This document shows, piece by piece, positions 1 to 9,680 of a stretch of DNA of 64,000 nt. Position 1 is the first letter of the stretch, and every line of letters starts with the position of its first letter. Below the pieces are notes generated by a model. The model worked only from the letters and a program-made list of their open reading frames with translations, was not told the origin of the DNA and searched no databases. The stretch lies in assembly GCF_036370855.1 (NCBI RefSeq), contig NC_088113.1, positions 18,744,501 through 18,808,500 of the forward strand. Direction: 5' to 3'. Source of the stretch: Dromaius novaehollandiae (Eukaryota > Chordata > Aves > Casuariiformes > Dromaiidae). Both the position numbers and the translations under genes were made by a program.

Positions 1-164
1 ATCACCTAGAATTCCAGCGTCCCCATGTCTCTTGCTGATTCATCCCTTCCCTGAGATGCTTCCTGCACAGCCGGCCCCGAGAAGCACTGCTGATTCCCGC
101 AGTCCGAGTGACCTTAGCCGGCCCTTTCGCAGGCCTGTACCTCGCTCTGTGGTTTCCCTTGCAG

Positions 165-295
165 CACGCTTGTGATCGGCGGCGTGGGGTCTCTCCTCCT
201 CGACTGGTACGGCTGGGAAAGCGTTTTCTACTTCTCCGGCTTGCTCACCTTGCTCTGGGTTTACTGCACGTGCAAGTACCTCCTGAACGAGAAAG
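165..295 (+). CDS. SLC17A9: SLC17A9 coding exon (first in window), helices 5-6 region
   Basis: The acceptor is a pyrimidine-rich tract ending GCAG at 161-164 and the donor GTGAG starts at 296. Base 165 completes a glycine codon split with an exon upstream of the window; the exon ends with one base of a Glu codon. It encodes TLVIGGVGSLLLDWYGWE, then a hydrophobic stretch and NEK, aligning with the human block GSLLLEWYGWQSIFYFSG. Bases 1-164 are the preceding intron and show nothing else. Confidence 0.93.
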
Positions 296-3200
296 GTGAG
301 TTCAGCCCCGTTCACCTCCCCCCGGCTGCTGCTCGCTGCCGGCACCCTGGGGACGTGGCAGCTCTTTTCTGCCGGTCCCCTGAGTTCCCCAGCTTTTACA
401 CAGTGAATTTTGTTCAGGCGTCTTTGTATAACATACAGTGTGTCTGATCAAGGTACTAAACCCAGAAACAAGCTTTTGAAATAGGAGATCAGCAGTGTGA
501 AAGGTCCAAGTCCCGCGCTGGATCTCTGCTGCTGGGAGTCCGATCCAGCTGCTCGGTGCTCTTCAGCAGCAGTGGCCACACCAGGCAGAGCATGTTCTCC
601 AAAGTGGATTATGCTAAAGCCAAGATACTTATTCCAAAGTAAGAGCATCTACACACAGAGTTGTTCAAGACGGGTTAATCTGGAATATCTGCTCCGAATA
701 ACTGTCAGGGAGTAATTCCACATATGGGCAAATGCTGGCTACAGCATCATTTGAGTGTGATCGGTCGGAGCCCTGCTCGTAAGGAGCCCGGTGTGTGCCT
801 GGTGCTGCACAAAATTCAAACCTGGCCCCTGTCCAAAGACATTACTGTCTAATTATAGCAAGAGATGTAACAAATAGGGTGAAGGTGGCTGGATGGGGGA
901 GTGTAGGGACAAAGTGAAGGAATCTTGGCCAGTGTAGTAAGCCTTCCAGTTGCACAGGACAGTGCTGATCATCACTTGCTTTGCATATCTTCTTCCCCGC
1001 AGAGCTCATCATCCCCTTGGATTATCTAACGAGAGGCCTCTCCGTATCCAAGCAGACCAAAGTGCCCTGGAAGCAGCTGTTCAGAAAGGCGCCGATCTGG
1101 TAGGTGGGTGCTGCGGGGCGAGCGTGGTGCGGCCGGCGTCGTCTCTGAGCCGAGGCCGCAGGGCTCGGACAGCACCGTCCCTCCAAAGGCTTTTCCGCCT
1201 CTCTGTGCTTATTTGTTCTGTGTATTTGCATTTTTCCCACTTATTTAGATATGTGGGAAAATATTAGCGGGTTTTCAAATCCCTTCTATGTAAACGAAGA
1301 ACCCAAGAGGTGACCTGGAGAAAAGGTGGTTTATTGCTCTGCGGAGGAACGTTAACCTCGAGTAACCATGGGTGCTTCCGCCGGCGCCGGGTCCCGAGAG
1401 AGCCCCGAGCAAAGCCCTGAGCAAAGCCCCGAGCAAAGCCCCTCGGAGCGGAGCAGCTCTCGCGGTGACGGGGACACGGCTGGGGACGGCACTCGCGTAA
1501 TCGCGGTGGCGATTCGCCTTGCCCGAAACCGTGAGCGGGCGTCGGGCATCCGTGCAGAGGGCTTGGGGCAGCGAAGGGACTCGTGCTGCTACCTTGGGCA
1601 AGCCAAGTGCAGTAGTTATCTATGGAAAAACCTCAGGAAGCAACTCCAGTGCCGCAAGGGATTTATTTATAGGCCAGGAACTGAAATATTGGGTTGCCAG
1701 AAAGCCTGTTTTTTACCCGGCATGACCTGTCGCTGTCACTGGTTGTTTCCTCCCCGCCGTGTGTTTTCAGGGCTGTCATCATCGCTCAGCTTTCCACGGC
1801 CAGCACGTTTTTCACCCTCCTCTCCTGGCTGCCGACTTTCTTCAAGGAAACTTTTCCCGAGTCGAAGGTAAGTCGGCTTTTTGGCAGGCAGCAGAAAGCG
1901 ATCGCCGGTCTCCGCACAAGTGAGGGAACGGGGGGGATTGGCGTCCCCCCGTGCACCCCGTCTGCAGAAAGCTTCTGCACGCCTCCAGAGCGGGGGACGG
2001 GGCTTCCCTGGGATTTGGGGTGTCTGGATCTGGCCCGTGGGATCCTGCACGGCTTACGCACCAATTTAATGCAGCGGCCCCTCCGCTCGCCCAGACCGAT
2101 AGAGGGTGATTTTGGGATCCTCCATTGCTTCTTTTCGTGGGCACTTTCCTGGCAGGGAAGAGGGAGTCGTGTTTGGTTTTTAGGCTGCTCTTTGCTGAGG
2201 GAAGGATGGTTTGCAAATGGCACAGAGCTCATCGCGTTGCAAATGACCACCAGCCTGTTCATTCCTATCTTTACATGGTTTTTTTTTGTTTTTTTTTTTT
2301 TAACTGTACTGGCATTGTAGAGCTCAGAGCAGCCCAAGAAAGTTGTAATTATAGTTAATAACATGTACTTTAAAAAACGCTGCAGCGGCTTCCCTCTCCT
2401 CAGCATAAATGATGTCCCCATTTTCCAGAAACCTAGTTAATACCTGGGCTGCAAGCTAATATTTTGGTGTCTCCTTGTTCTCAGACACTGGCACAATCTT
2501 TTCCACAACGGCTCTGTCAGGTTTTTAAATAACTTCCAGAGCCGCTTCCAAATGCCTCTTAATATTACATTTGTAAGGCGCTTTATGGCATACTTGATAT
2601 TTATATTAGAATCATGTATTAAACCAGCAAACATATTGTTGTGACAAGATCTGTGCACCTCCGGTAATATGCTTGTGTGGCAGCAATTTGCCATCTGTTA
2701 GGCATTATATCGCGGTGCTCTTATGTAAGATGCTCCCTATAATGTTCCTGCATCTGATAATCGCTCCCTAGGTTTTAATAAAACGCGGCTTGCTGGTGCT
2801 CGAGCCCCAGGGTTGACAGTAATCCCGAGCGTGGTGAAACCGTGTCACCCGCTGCTCGCGCTCCCTTTCTGGAGGAGGGGACGCCGTGCCCCCGCCGCGC
2901 CGGGCGGCCGCTCTGCAAAGAGGCGGCGCGGATGGAGGTGGCTGGAGGGACGGCGGGGTGAACCAGCTCGGGGGAAGCCCAGCCCCGCTGATTTCGGTTC
3001 GCGGTGCATCTGGGCACCCGAGCATCTTGAGCAGCTGCAGTCCAGATGCCCAGTAATCATCGGTGATTACAAACGTGGCAAGCTTTCTTAATTGAAAACA
3101 GACCAAAGTGTGTTGCTACCCGTAACGTTACCTAATCCCGGCATTAGAAAACCCTCGGCTTCGCAGTAATGCTGCTAAGGAGCTTGAAGCTGGTGTCTGA

Positions 3201-5411
3201 AATTTTGCTGGCGGTTTTACTGATGACCCACAAGGCAGAGTAACAGATCCCGCGGGCTTCCCGTGGCCGCGTGGCTCCCCGCCCCGTCGCCCGGCTGAGC
3301 AGCGGGCTCTGCCGCGGCCGGTCCCTCCGCGCTGCTGCCGGCAGAGCTTCCTGCCTCTCCGCCCTGGAGGTGGCACCGCCGAAACCCAGTTAAACACAGC
3401 AAACTAAACACTGCGAGCCGTGGGAGGCGGTTCAGGATCCTGCAAGGAGTCCTGCTCTCTGTTTTTCTCCTTTTTACGGATAGCAAATAAAGCAAACAAG
3501 CTCGGCTCCGGTAGCATGCTCCTCTGGGTTTTTGCTCCCTTTTAGGGCTGGGTGTTCAATGTAGTCCCGTGGCTGGTTGCAATTCCAACGAGCTTATTCA
3601 GTGGATTTCTGTCTGATCATTTAATCAACCAGGGTAAGAGCTCTTTTGGCTTTTCCTCATTTTTATCCTAAGTTACGTTTACCCTAGACTCTCCTGGCTG
3701 GAGAGCAAGGTTAACTGTTGAGCTGTCCTTGACTGGAACGCTTCCTTTCTCTTTTCCAGGGTATAAAACCATCACCATTCGTAAGTTCATGCAGGTAAGA
3801 GAAATAAAGCCAGGCGAAGGCAGCTGGAGCTGCCTGCCAGCCGTGGGTGCATGGCAGTCTGCTGGGGAAGGGCGGGCTGGGTCTCCTACAGAGCCCGGCT
3901 GGTGGTTAGAGATGGAGAGAAAATAGGTTTTATAGCTTTGCTGATAGATTAGTGATCAAACAGTTTGTCTGCAGAAGGAGCTGCTTTCTTTGTCACAGAA
4001 AAGCTGCTGTGGCATTTAATTTTCCCTTTCTTCCAGGTCATCGGCTCAGGTGTTTCGAGCATTTTTGCTTTGTGCCTGGGTCAGACATCCAGTTTTTGCA
4101 AAGCTATAGTGTTTGCCTCGGCCTCTGTTGGACTTCAGACCTTTAACCACAGGTAACGAGAGTGATGAGGACACTAGCTGTGGCGCTTAGCTCGTACCCA
4201 CACTCGTCGTGTTGGGGTCCCCAAGCAGGCTACCTCCACCCTTATGTCAGTGCAGAAACCAGCACCGGTCTGAGTGTCGTACACTGGTCCCTGCAAGGCT
4301 GGTGGAGTTTAGGGACCGCCGGGCTGGAGATGCTCCAGCAACACCTGTGGACCTCATCTAGCTTGGGGAAGGGCTAGACACATTGAGGAGGGCACATCTG
4401 ACCGAGCAGATAGTAGCACGTGAAGCAGAAGGTGAATTGCGTTTTGATCCTTCCAAGTGCTTTAAGTGAGCTGTTTTGAATTGAATCCTTTTCCTTCTGT
4501 TACTCTCTTGTGTTGCCCAACGCTCAGCCACTTTCTTTCTTTTCTTTACTGTGACATTTCATGTCTAGGATCCTCTGCTTTTGTCTAACAGACCGAACGA
4601 TGTGTAAACAATGAAAAAGACAATCATGTTCCATTAAAACAGCCTTTTTTTCCTCTCTGTTTCTCCATAGTGGTATCTCAGTAAATGTACAAGATCTGGC
4701 CCCCTCGTGCGCTGGCTTGCTCTTCGGTAAGGCTCCCCGAGGGTTTGTGTCCGTGCTGGGAGGATGCCGCGTGCGCGGGGGGGGCACTGCCGTGGGCACC
4801 GCAGCGTTCGCAGGAGCAGCACCGTGCACCGCTGATCTGCATGCGCAGCCCCAGCTTCCCTGTCCGCACGGACCTGCGGCCACGGGGAGTGGGGAACGGC
4901 AGGAACGTGCCCTTTCGTTAGTGAAGTGATTGCGTGCACAGAGGGGTGGGAGGAGGATAAGCATTTTGGCCTGATCATTGTCCCGGCCGTCAGCAAGGCA
5001 CTTTGCTCGGTGCACAGGTCGGCATCGGGTGGGAACCCCGGTGAAGCCCTCTGCGTCCCTGGATTCCTGTGAGCCGAAGCAATAGGGCAATTTCCCTTTC
5101 TTTCCTTCCCAGGCGTTGGAAATACCGGTGGAGCCCTGCTCGGTAAGGCACCTTCCTGCAGCTCTTCCTTTGCTGGGGAGCCCCTCGCAGCTGGCGGGCA
5201 GGATCTGGCCCCAGCCCTTGCATCCGTGTCTCCTCTCCCGCGCGCAGGTGTCGTTTGCGTGTACCTGGCTGGCTACCTGATCGAAACTACCGGCTCTTGG
5301 GCTTCCGTTTTCAACCTGGTGGCAGTTGTCAACAGCGTCGGCCTCTGCACGTTCCTGATCTTCGGAGAAGCCCAGAGGGTGGACACGGACTCCGCTTATA
5401 TAGACTTGTAG
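165..5411 (+). CDS. SLC17A9: SLC17A9 (vesicular nucleotide transporter, VNUT), 3' nine coding exons; 5' part outside window
   Basis: Joined coding sequence 165-295, 1003-1099, 1771-1867, 3546-3633, 3760-3794, 4037-4152, 4671-4726, 5113-5142, 5248-5411 (814 nt, about 270 residues, stop TAG at 5409-5411). Every junction is GT-AG and the codon phases join cleanly. The product matches the C-terminal 60% or so of SLC17A9, a major facilitator superfamily member of the SLC17 organic anion transporters, which uses membrane potential to load ATP and other nucleotides into secretory vesicles and lysosomes. Recognisable blocks are GSLLLDWYGWESVFYFSG, LLSWLPTFF, NVVPWLVAIP, SGFLSDHLINQGY, FALCLGQTSSFC, VGLQTFNH and LAPSCAGLLF, which make up roughly transmembrane helices 5-12. 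The full family protein is about 430 residues; the start, helices 1-4 and promoter lie upstream of base 1. No frameshift or premature stop is seen, so the gene looks intact. The product assignment is firm. Confidence 0.95.
1003..1099 (+). CDS. SLC17A9: SLC17A9 coding exon, cytoplasmic loop between helices 6 and 7
   Basis: The acceptor CCCCGCAG ends at 1002. The donor GTAGGT starts at 1100; it splits a Trp codon whose last base is in the next exon. Encodes ELIIPLDYLTRGLSVSKQ, then TKVPWKQLFRKAPIW. The VPW..LFRK motif is a family landmark at the end of the central loop. The start of the loop (LIIPLDYL) is the least conserved part, as expected for this family. The introns on each side (296-1002 and 1100-1770) contain no coding signal. 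Confidence 0.92.
1401..1448. repeat. 12-bp minisatellite in an SLC17A9 intron
   Basis: Three near-identical 12-bp units (AGCCCYGAGCAA) at 1401-1412, 1413-1424 and 1425-1436, followed by a decayed fourth unit. It lies inside the 1100-1770 intron. A reading frame through it gives a repeated Ser-Pro-Glu-Gln pattern, but this is an artefact of the period being a multiple of three; there is no support for coding. Confidence 0.85.
1771..1867 (+). CDS. SLC17A9: SLC17A9 coding exon, helix 7
   Basis: The acceptor TTTTCAG ends at 1770 and the donor GTAAGT starts at 1868. The first base completes Trp. Encodes AVIIAQLSTASTFFTLLSWL followed by PTFFKETFPESK, which is transmembrane helix 7 and the following lumenal turn. 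SWLPTFF is one of the most conserved strings in SLC17 transporters. The exon ends on a complete Lys codon (phase 0). Confidence 0.94.
1868..3545 (+). other. SLC17A9: Long intron of SLC17A9
   Basis: A 1678-bp intron, the longest in the visible gene. It includes a T-rich run at about 2279-2300 and an AT-rich, low-CpG block at about 2440-2760 that contrasts with the GC-rich sequence on either side and could be an intronic regulatory element. No exon-like open frame of the right phase is seen. Confidence 0.6.
3546..3633 (+). CDS. SLC17A9: SLC17A9 coding exon, helix 8
   Basis: The acceptor CCTTTTAG ends at 3545 and the donor GTAAGA starts at 3634. Encodes GWVFNVVPWLVAIPTSLFSG then FLSDHLINQ plus one base of the next Gly codon. 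GFLSDHLI is the C-terminal-half counterpart of the MFS G-x-L-a-D-r loop motif. It follows the longest intron of the visible gene (1868-3545). Confidence 0.94.
3760..3794 (+). CDS. SLC17A9: SLC17A9 short coding exon (35 nt)
   Basis: The acceptor CTTTTCCAG ends at 3759 and the donor GTAAGA starts at 3795. It encodes the end of a split Gly codon, then YKTITIRKFMQ, a basic cytoplasmic segment after helix 8 that aligns with GYRAITVRKLMQ in human. The small size is supported by strong splice sites at both ends and by correct phases (2 in, 0 out). Confidence 0.92.
4037..4152 (+). CDS. SLC17A9: SLC17A9 coding exon, helices 9-10
   Basis: The acceptor CTTCCAG ends at 4036 and the donor GTAACG starts at 4153. 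Encodes VIGSGVSSIFALCLGQTSSF then CKAIVFASASVGLQTFNH and two bases of a Ser codon. FALCLG.TSSFC and GLQTFNHSGI are near-identical across vertebrate SLC17A9. Confidence 0.94.
4671..4726 (+). CDS. SLC17A9: SLC17A9 coding exon, helix 10-11 linker
   Basis: The acceptor CTCCATAG ends at 4670 and the donor GTAAGG starts at 4727. It completes Ser and encodes GISVNVQDLAPSCAGLLF plus one base of Gly. The NxxDLAP motif is typical of the SLC17 family in this position. The flanking introns (4153-4670, 4727-5112) hold no other feature I can support. Confidence 0.94.
5113..5142 (+). CDS. SLC17A9: SLC17A9 30-nt micro-exon
   Basis: The acceptor CTTCCCAG ends at 5112 and the donor GTAAGG starts at 5143. Two bases complete Gly, then VGNTGGALL and one base of the next Gly: ten residues of helix 11 matching the human block GVANTAGALAG. 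Skipping it would remove ten in-frame residues from a transmembrane helix. Confidence 0.9.
5248..5411 (+). CDS. SLC17A9: SLC17A9 terminal coding exon, helices 11-12 and C-terminal tail
   Basis: The acceptor CGCGCAG ends at 5247. It encodes VVCVYLAGYLIETTGSW, the last membrane helix FNLVAVVNSVGLCTFLIFG, and a cytosolic tail EAQRVDTDSAYIDL before TAG. ETTGSW and GLCTFL.FG.AQRVD match SLC17A9 from other vertebrates. The tail ends with an acidic and Tyr-containing sequence; no classical sorting motif is obvious. Confidence 0.95.
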
Positions 5412-6846
5412 AGACGAGCTCAGCAAGCCAATGAAGGATAGCAGGGTGTCACGTCTATGTGTCGTTGTCGCACAAGTGCCAAAGAACATATTTTCTTTTT
5501 GTAGATGTTTAACAGGGGAAAAAAAAGTGCCAAGACCCTATACTTAACGGGTCTGATGAAACCCACAGGAGAAAAGAAATCTAGCGTTCGCTTTTTGCTC
5601 AGGGGATGGCTGATGGCCTGGAGAGCCGACCAGCTCAACATCACCAGTGAGAATTGGGGCCATGTGGCTGGTTTGCCCCAGTCCATTTCTAGTGGGCGAG
5701 TATCCACGTGGCCAGAACAGCTTATCCCGCTTGACTCTGAGCGATGCCGCGATCTGCACCCTCGCCGTGGACCACCGACCGCTCCTTGAGGGAGAGCTGC
5801 TTTCCCTGCCGGGAGCTGCTTCCTCTGTGCTCTGCTGTCCTGAGACCACGCAGAGGATCGCCAGCTCTTGGGCTGCCGGTCCACACATTTCGTCTGAACT
5901 AAATGCGAGGAATAGTCCAAAAGAACGTACCTCTGCCCTAAACTGTCCCTGTGTGCCTTCCTTTTGCAGTGTGCTCGACGGGTACAATCGGGTGTAGAAG
6001 AGAATGGGTCGTGTGACGAATTCAAGGCTTCCCTTCAGGGGAAGCGTAGATTTCTGGCTGGACGTCTACTGTGGACCCTGGGCGTGAGGTTGCATCTATA
6101 CTGCCTTCACCGTGCTTGAGCCGAGACTGGAGTTTGCAGGCCAGACTGCTGGATCCAGTTGGGTCCATCCTCGCTCAGGGGTTGTGCCCGAGGGCTCCTC
6201 TTCGCCAGCAGCTGGAGAGCAGACCCAAACCGAGGTAGACAACCTCAGAGCTGAGAGCAGAGGACCACCCAGAGCCTGGGCTCGCTCACCCAATGGTGAC
6301 GTTTGCCATTATATATACACCTGGCAGTATAGACGTAGCCAAGGAATCCTCCGGGAGTTGTTTTGCTGAATGCCGTGAATGTATATGAAGGTCATGTTCT
6401 GTACTATGGATCTATAATCCCCAAAGCTTTCTGCTTTAAGTGTCCTCCATGTGCCTTCAACGGGGCGCAGGAGACGTTCCAAAGAGCCTGCAACGGGCAT
6501 GTTTTCTTCCTGTATTACATGTAAAGCTAATTTCTGCATTGTGGATCCATAGTACCGGATGTGGATCCGTGCTCTTCCCCGTATCAGAGGGAAATATTTG
6601 GCTGTATATGCCTCTGAGCCTGAATGTCTTAAGTTATTTATAAATATCTTTAAATTTAAAGTACCAAATTCTATAGTCTATTTTCTGTACTTGAGGCCTG
6701 ATTCTGCATGCATATTTCATGGAGGACTCCCACCGAAACCCACAGCATTTCTAGAGGAGAAGGTTTTGTCAGCCTACACTCTTTGGTTTTGTGGGATCTA
6801 TTTTAAATGTGACATTTCGTATTAAATTTGCTGCTTTTCCTCCCAC
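5412..6846 (+). other. SLC17A9: Probable SLC17A9 3' UTR
   Basis: The sequence after the SLC17A9 stop has no coding signal. The first plausible cleavage signal is ATTAAA at 6821-6826, preceded by an AT-rich segment with AU-rich motifs (about 6636-6670). No AATAAA occurs between the stop and that point; the next is at 7880-7885. The end point is therefore an estimate, and a shorter UTR using a weak signal is possible. Confidence 0.45.
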
Positions 6847-9540
6847 GCCTTGCTTGCAGCCGGAAAGAATCTCTTTGCTTCTCTTGCACTTACTGCAATG
6901 CTTCTGCTGGGGCTTGGGCCCGGCTTTCCCGAGGGCTCACTCGGGTTTCGGGCGCAGACGTGTTGGCAGGTCCGTTGCGAGTGCAGCCGATGGGAATCGG
7001 GGCCAAGCTTGCGAGCCGGGGGCAGCTCCAGAGCTGCTCGGGTGCAGAGGGGAGGCAGCTAAAACCACACTCGCCACACAGGAAGGCTATAGACCACATT
7101 AGTTATCTGCAAAAAAAAAAAAAAAATCCTCTGCCCCTCTTTTTTTTTTCTTTGCCAAATTTCTTCTTGGAGGATATCTTGCAGCCGTATTAAGCTTCTA
7201 AATACAGAGGTTTATAATGAAAATACAGACTTTTAATTGCAGAGACACTAATGGGTGCCGCTAATCTAAGCTGAGCTACTTACAGGGGGTATTAAGAGAT
7301 AAAGATGCAACTGCCTGATGCCTTCACAAGAGAATATAGCATCTGTGTGGCCTGATTTGGGGCCAGAGAGATGGCAAAGAGCATTTTCTCCCTCTGCTTT
7401 TCCCCCCCTTGCTACCGTAGGTGCCACCTGTGTCTGGGCAGAGCCGGGACACGGGAATGCCGCTGGGAAATGCCTTTAAAGCAGTGGGTAAAATGGGAGG
7501 GGGCACACGGCAAATGTAACCCCGGCCATCGAAGCATCTCTTTGGCAGCACTGTGTCTGGTCCAGCCTGTGCAGATTTTTTGCACGGCCTTTTCCTATAC
7601 TGACACACACAAAAAGAAAAGTCCCGGATGACCGAACCGGTGTTGCTGTGCCTTCTTTGCTGTTCCGAATAACGCTTTGGTGGGTCATCAGGACTGTCTG
7701 TCTCTGTAAACCTGCTAATAAGTTATATATTTGAAGGACATTTGAGGCTTCGGTTTCACTGTGTTCACCCGCCTTTGGCAAAGTGCTGAAACCATTTTGC
7801 ATACCTCTGCTATTATTAGTCTAAGCGACGTCGCCAAAGCTTGCCGTCCGAGAGGTTCTGTTACGGAAGGACCTACCAAAATAAAGGAAGACAATCATTC
7901 GGGAGCGTCTGATTTTCATTTGAGTGCTAATTTGCATGCTCGGTAAGGGACAGCAGAGCCCAACTATACTTCACGTGGCCACCTTGACAGTGCTGGGGAG
8001 CAGCAGGCTGGACCTCAGCACACTGCGGGCTACCTGCTCTTCCCCCTTATTTTGCCCCAAAAAAGGGAACTGGAAAAATGACTGAAAACCTGTTCTTCAA
8101 CAGAGCTATGGTCACTACAGCACTGGGGTCCAGTATAGAGCTAGATGTAGATGGATACGGCCCGGTCTGTATACAGATGGGTGCAGTCCAGTATCAGCTG
8201 TTAGGGTGATACTGTAAACGGAGGAAGTCCTCCGTCAGGTGGGATGTGCACCTGCATCGAGGACTTCTCTACTGCTGAACTTTCAGCCACGCTTCGGAGA
8301 ACTCGTGGTCTTATTATAACAGTGGTATTAAAAGTGCTCGGCTAATGCACACGGGTAGAGAAAAGAAAGGGAGAGGCGCGTGGGGTTGAGAGGCAGCCAG
8401 CCGAGGAGGGCAGGACGCCGGGGGGACGTGTGGCTAAACGTCCCCTTACCAGCTGGCCCGCGCTGCCCCACACCTGGGAGGCGGCGGTGGGGGGTGGTTT
8501 ATGGAGGATGAGGATGAGGAAGGGGAAACGCAAGAGCTGGGCACGTGTCTTTACGCTTTTCTTTCTCACTTGCAGAAACCGCGGCAGGAACCCTCTGCCC
8601 GGGTAGGAGACCCAGTGTGGTCTGGTGCGCTTCGCCCTCTGCAGACAGGTCCCCTCCCACCTGGGACGGCCTCAGAAAAATATATAATAATAAAACTGCC
8701 GGCTTTTGGGCAGCCTGGCTGCTAGGTGCGTGCAGATGCCAACAGAGGGAGCTGCGAGATCTGCGATGGGCGGCGGGTCCGGCGGCATCCCCCCGTCCGC
8801 CCGGGTGCCCCTTGGGCCAGGGCCCCACTGCCGGGAGCAGGAGGAGGGGCGACGAAAGAAGGAAGAAGAAAGCTTGGGAATACATGTTAAAAGGAGAAAT
8901 AGCCATTAAGGGAATTTTAAAACCTCATCTGCAGAGTCAAGCAGTTAACAGAAAATCTTTCTAACTTCTTCGTGGTACCCCACAAGCGTGCAAAGCCCCG
9001 GAGACGGGGATGATCCCTGCCAGGGTCCTCAAGCTGCCACGTCCCGGGCGGCAGGGCTGCGGGATCGCGGCCCCGCTCTGCAGCCCGCCCCGAGGAAGAC
9101 GCGATGGGGACGGTGCGTCAGGGACCGGGCGCTGGGGATGGTGTTTAAGCGCTGATTACTTGCAGGTATGTTGCGTTGTTGCTGTTGGTTGGAATTGATG
9201 GGTCGATTTATATTTAAATGGTTTAGGGCACATTCGGTGCTGGCATAGGCTCTGCAGCGTCGAAAGGATATGGGTTTATTGCAGTTTGCATAACACAAAA
9301 TCAATAAACACATTCAAGCAGATGGAAAGCAAAACACAGGAGAAAAATAGCACTATTAGGAAAGAAAAGAAACAGCAAAGAGCCCTTTTCGCTGATACTT
9401 TCCCACTGAAAGCAGAAGCAGATGCTCTCGCAGCGGAGAGACCTGATGCAGCATCCGCTGCCAGCTCCCAGGGGCCGGGACGTGCCCCGAAGACGGCACC
9501 GTCTGCAAAGGGCACCTCGCGCCCGCCACCGTAACAAGCA
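6847..9540. other. Intergenic, GC-rich, no gene seen
   Basis: Nothing coding is supported. Contents are an A16 run (7111-7126) followed by a T-run, a small 8-bp inverted repeat at 8218-8235 (ACGGAGGA / TCCTCCGT around AG), and CpG-rich unique sequence. Open frames here are short and show no recognisable protein. Confidence 0.5.
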
Positions 9541-9680
9541 AAATATCACCCTTTATTGCAGCCGTGACCTATTGCGCGGCACGTAATGAGGAATTTTCCA
9601 TTTCAAACTTTAATGCAATAATTAAGATGTCCATTAAGGTCTTTACAGTTTGACTGCTTTGTAATTAAAACTAGGGGGGG
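9541..9680. promoter_or_regulatory. Candidate conserved noncoding element
   Basis: An AT-rich island with several ATTA/TAAT words (TAATGAG, CAATAATTAAG, CATTAAGG, GTAATTAAAAC) inside CpG-rich surroundings, with no repeats. This is the look of a conserved developmental enhancer, but only alignment can show it. Judgement by eye. Confidence 0.25.

Noticed and set aside
1694..2320. A 208-codon open frame
   Set aside because: It is only the genuine exon 1771-1867 read through into the following intron.
4524..5489. A 321-codon open frame on the minus strand across the 3' end of SLC17A9
   Set aside because: It is antisense to three real exons and their introns, has no recognisable domain, and is the kind of open frame GC-rich DNA produces by chance.
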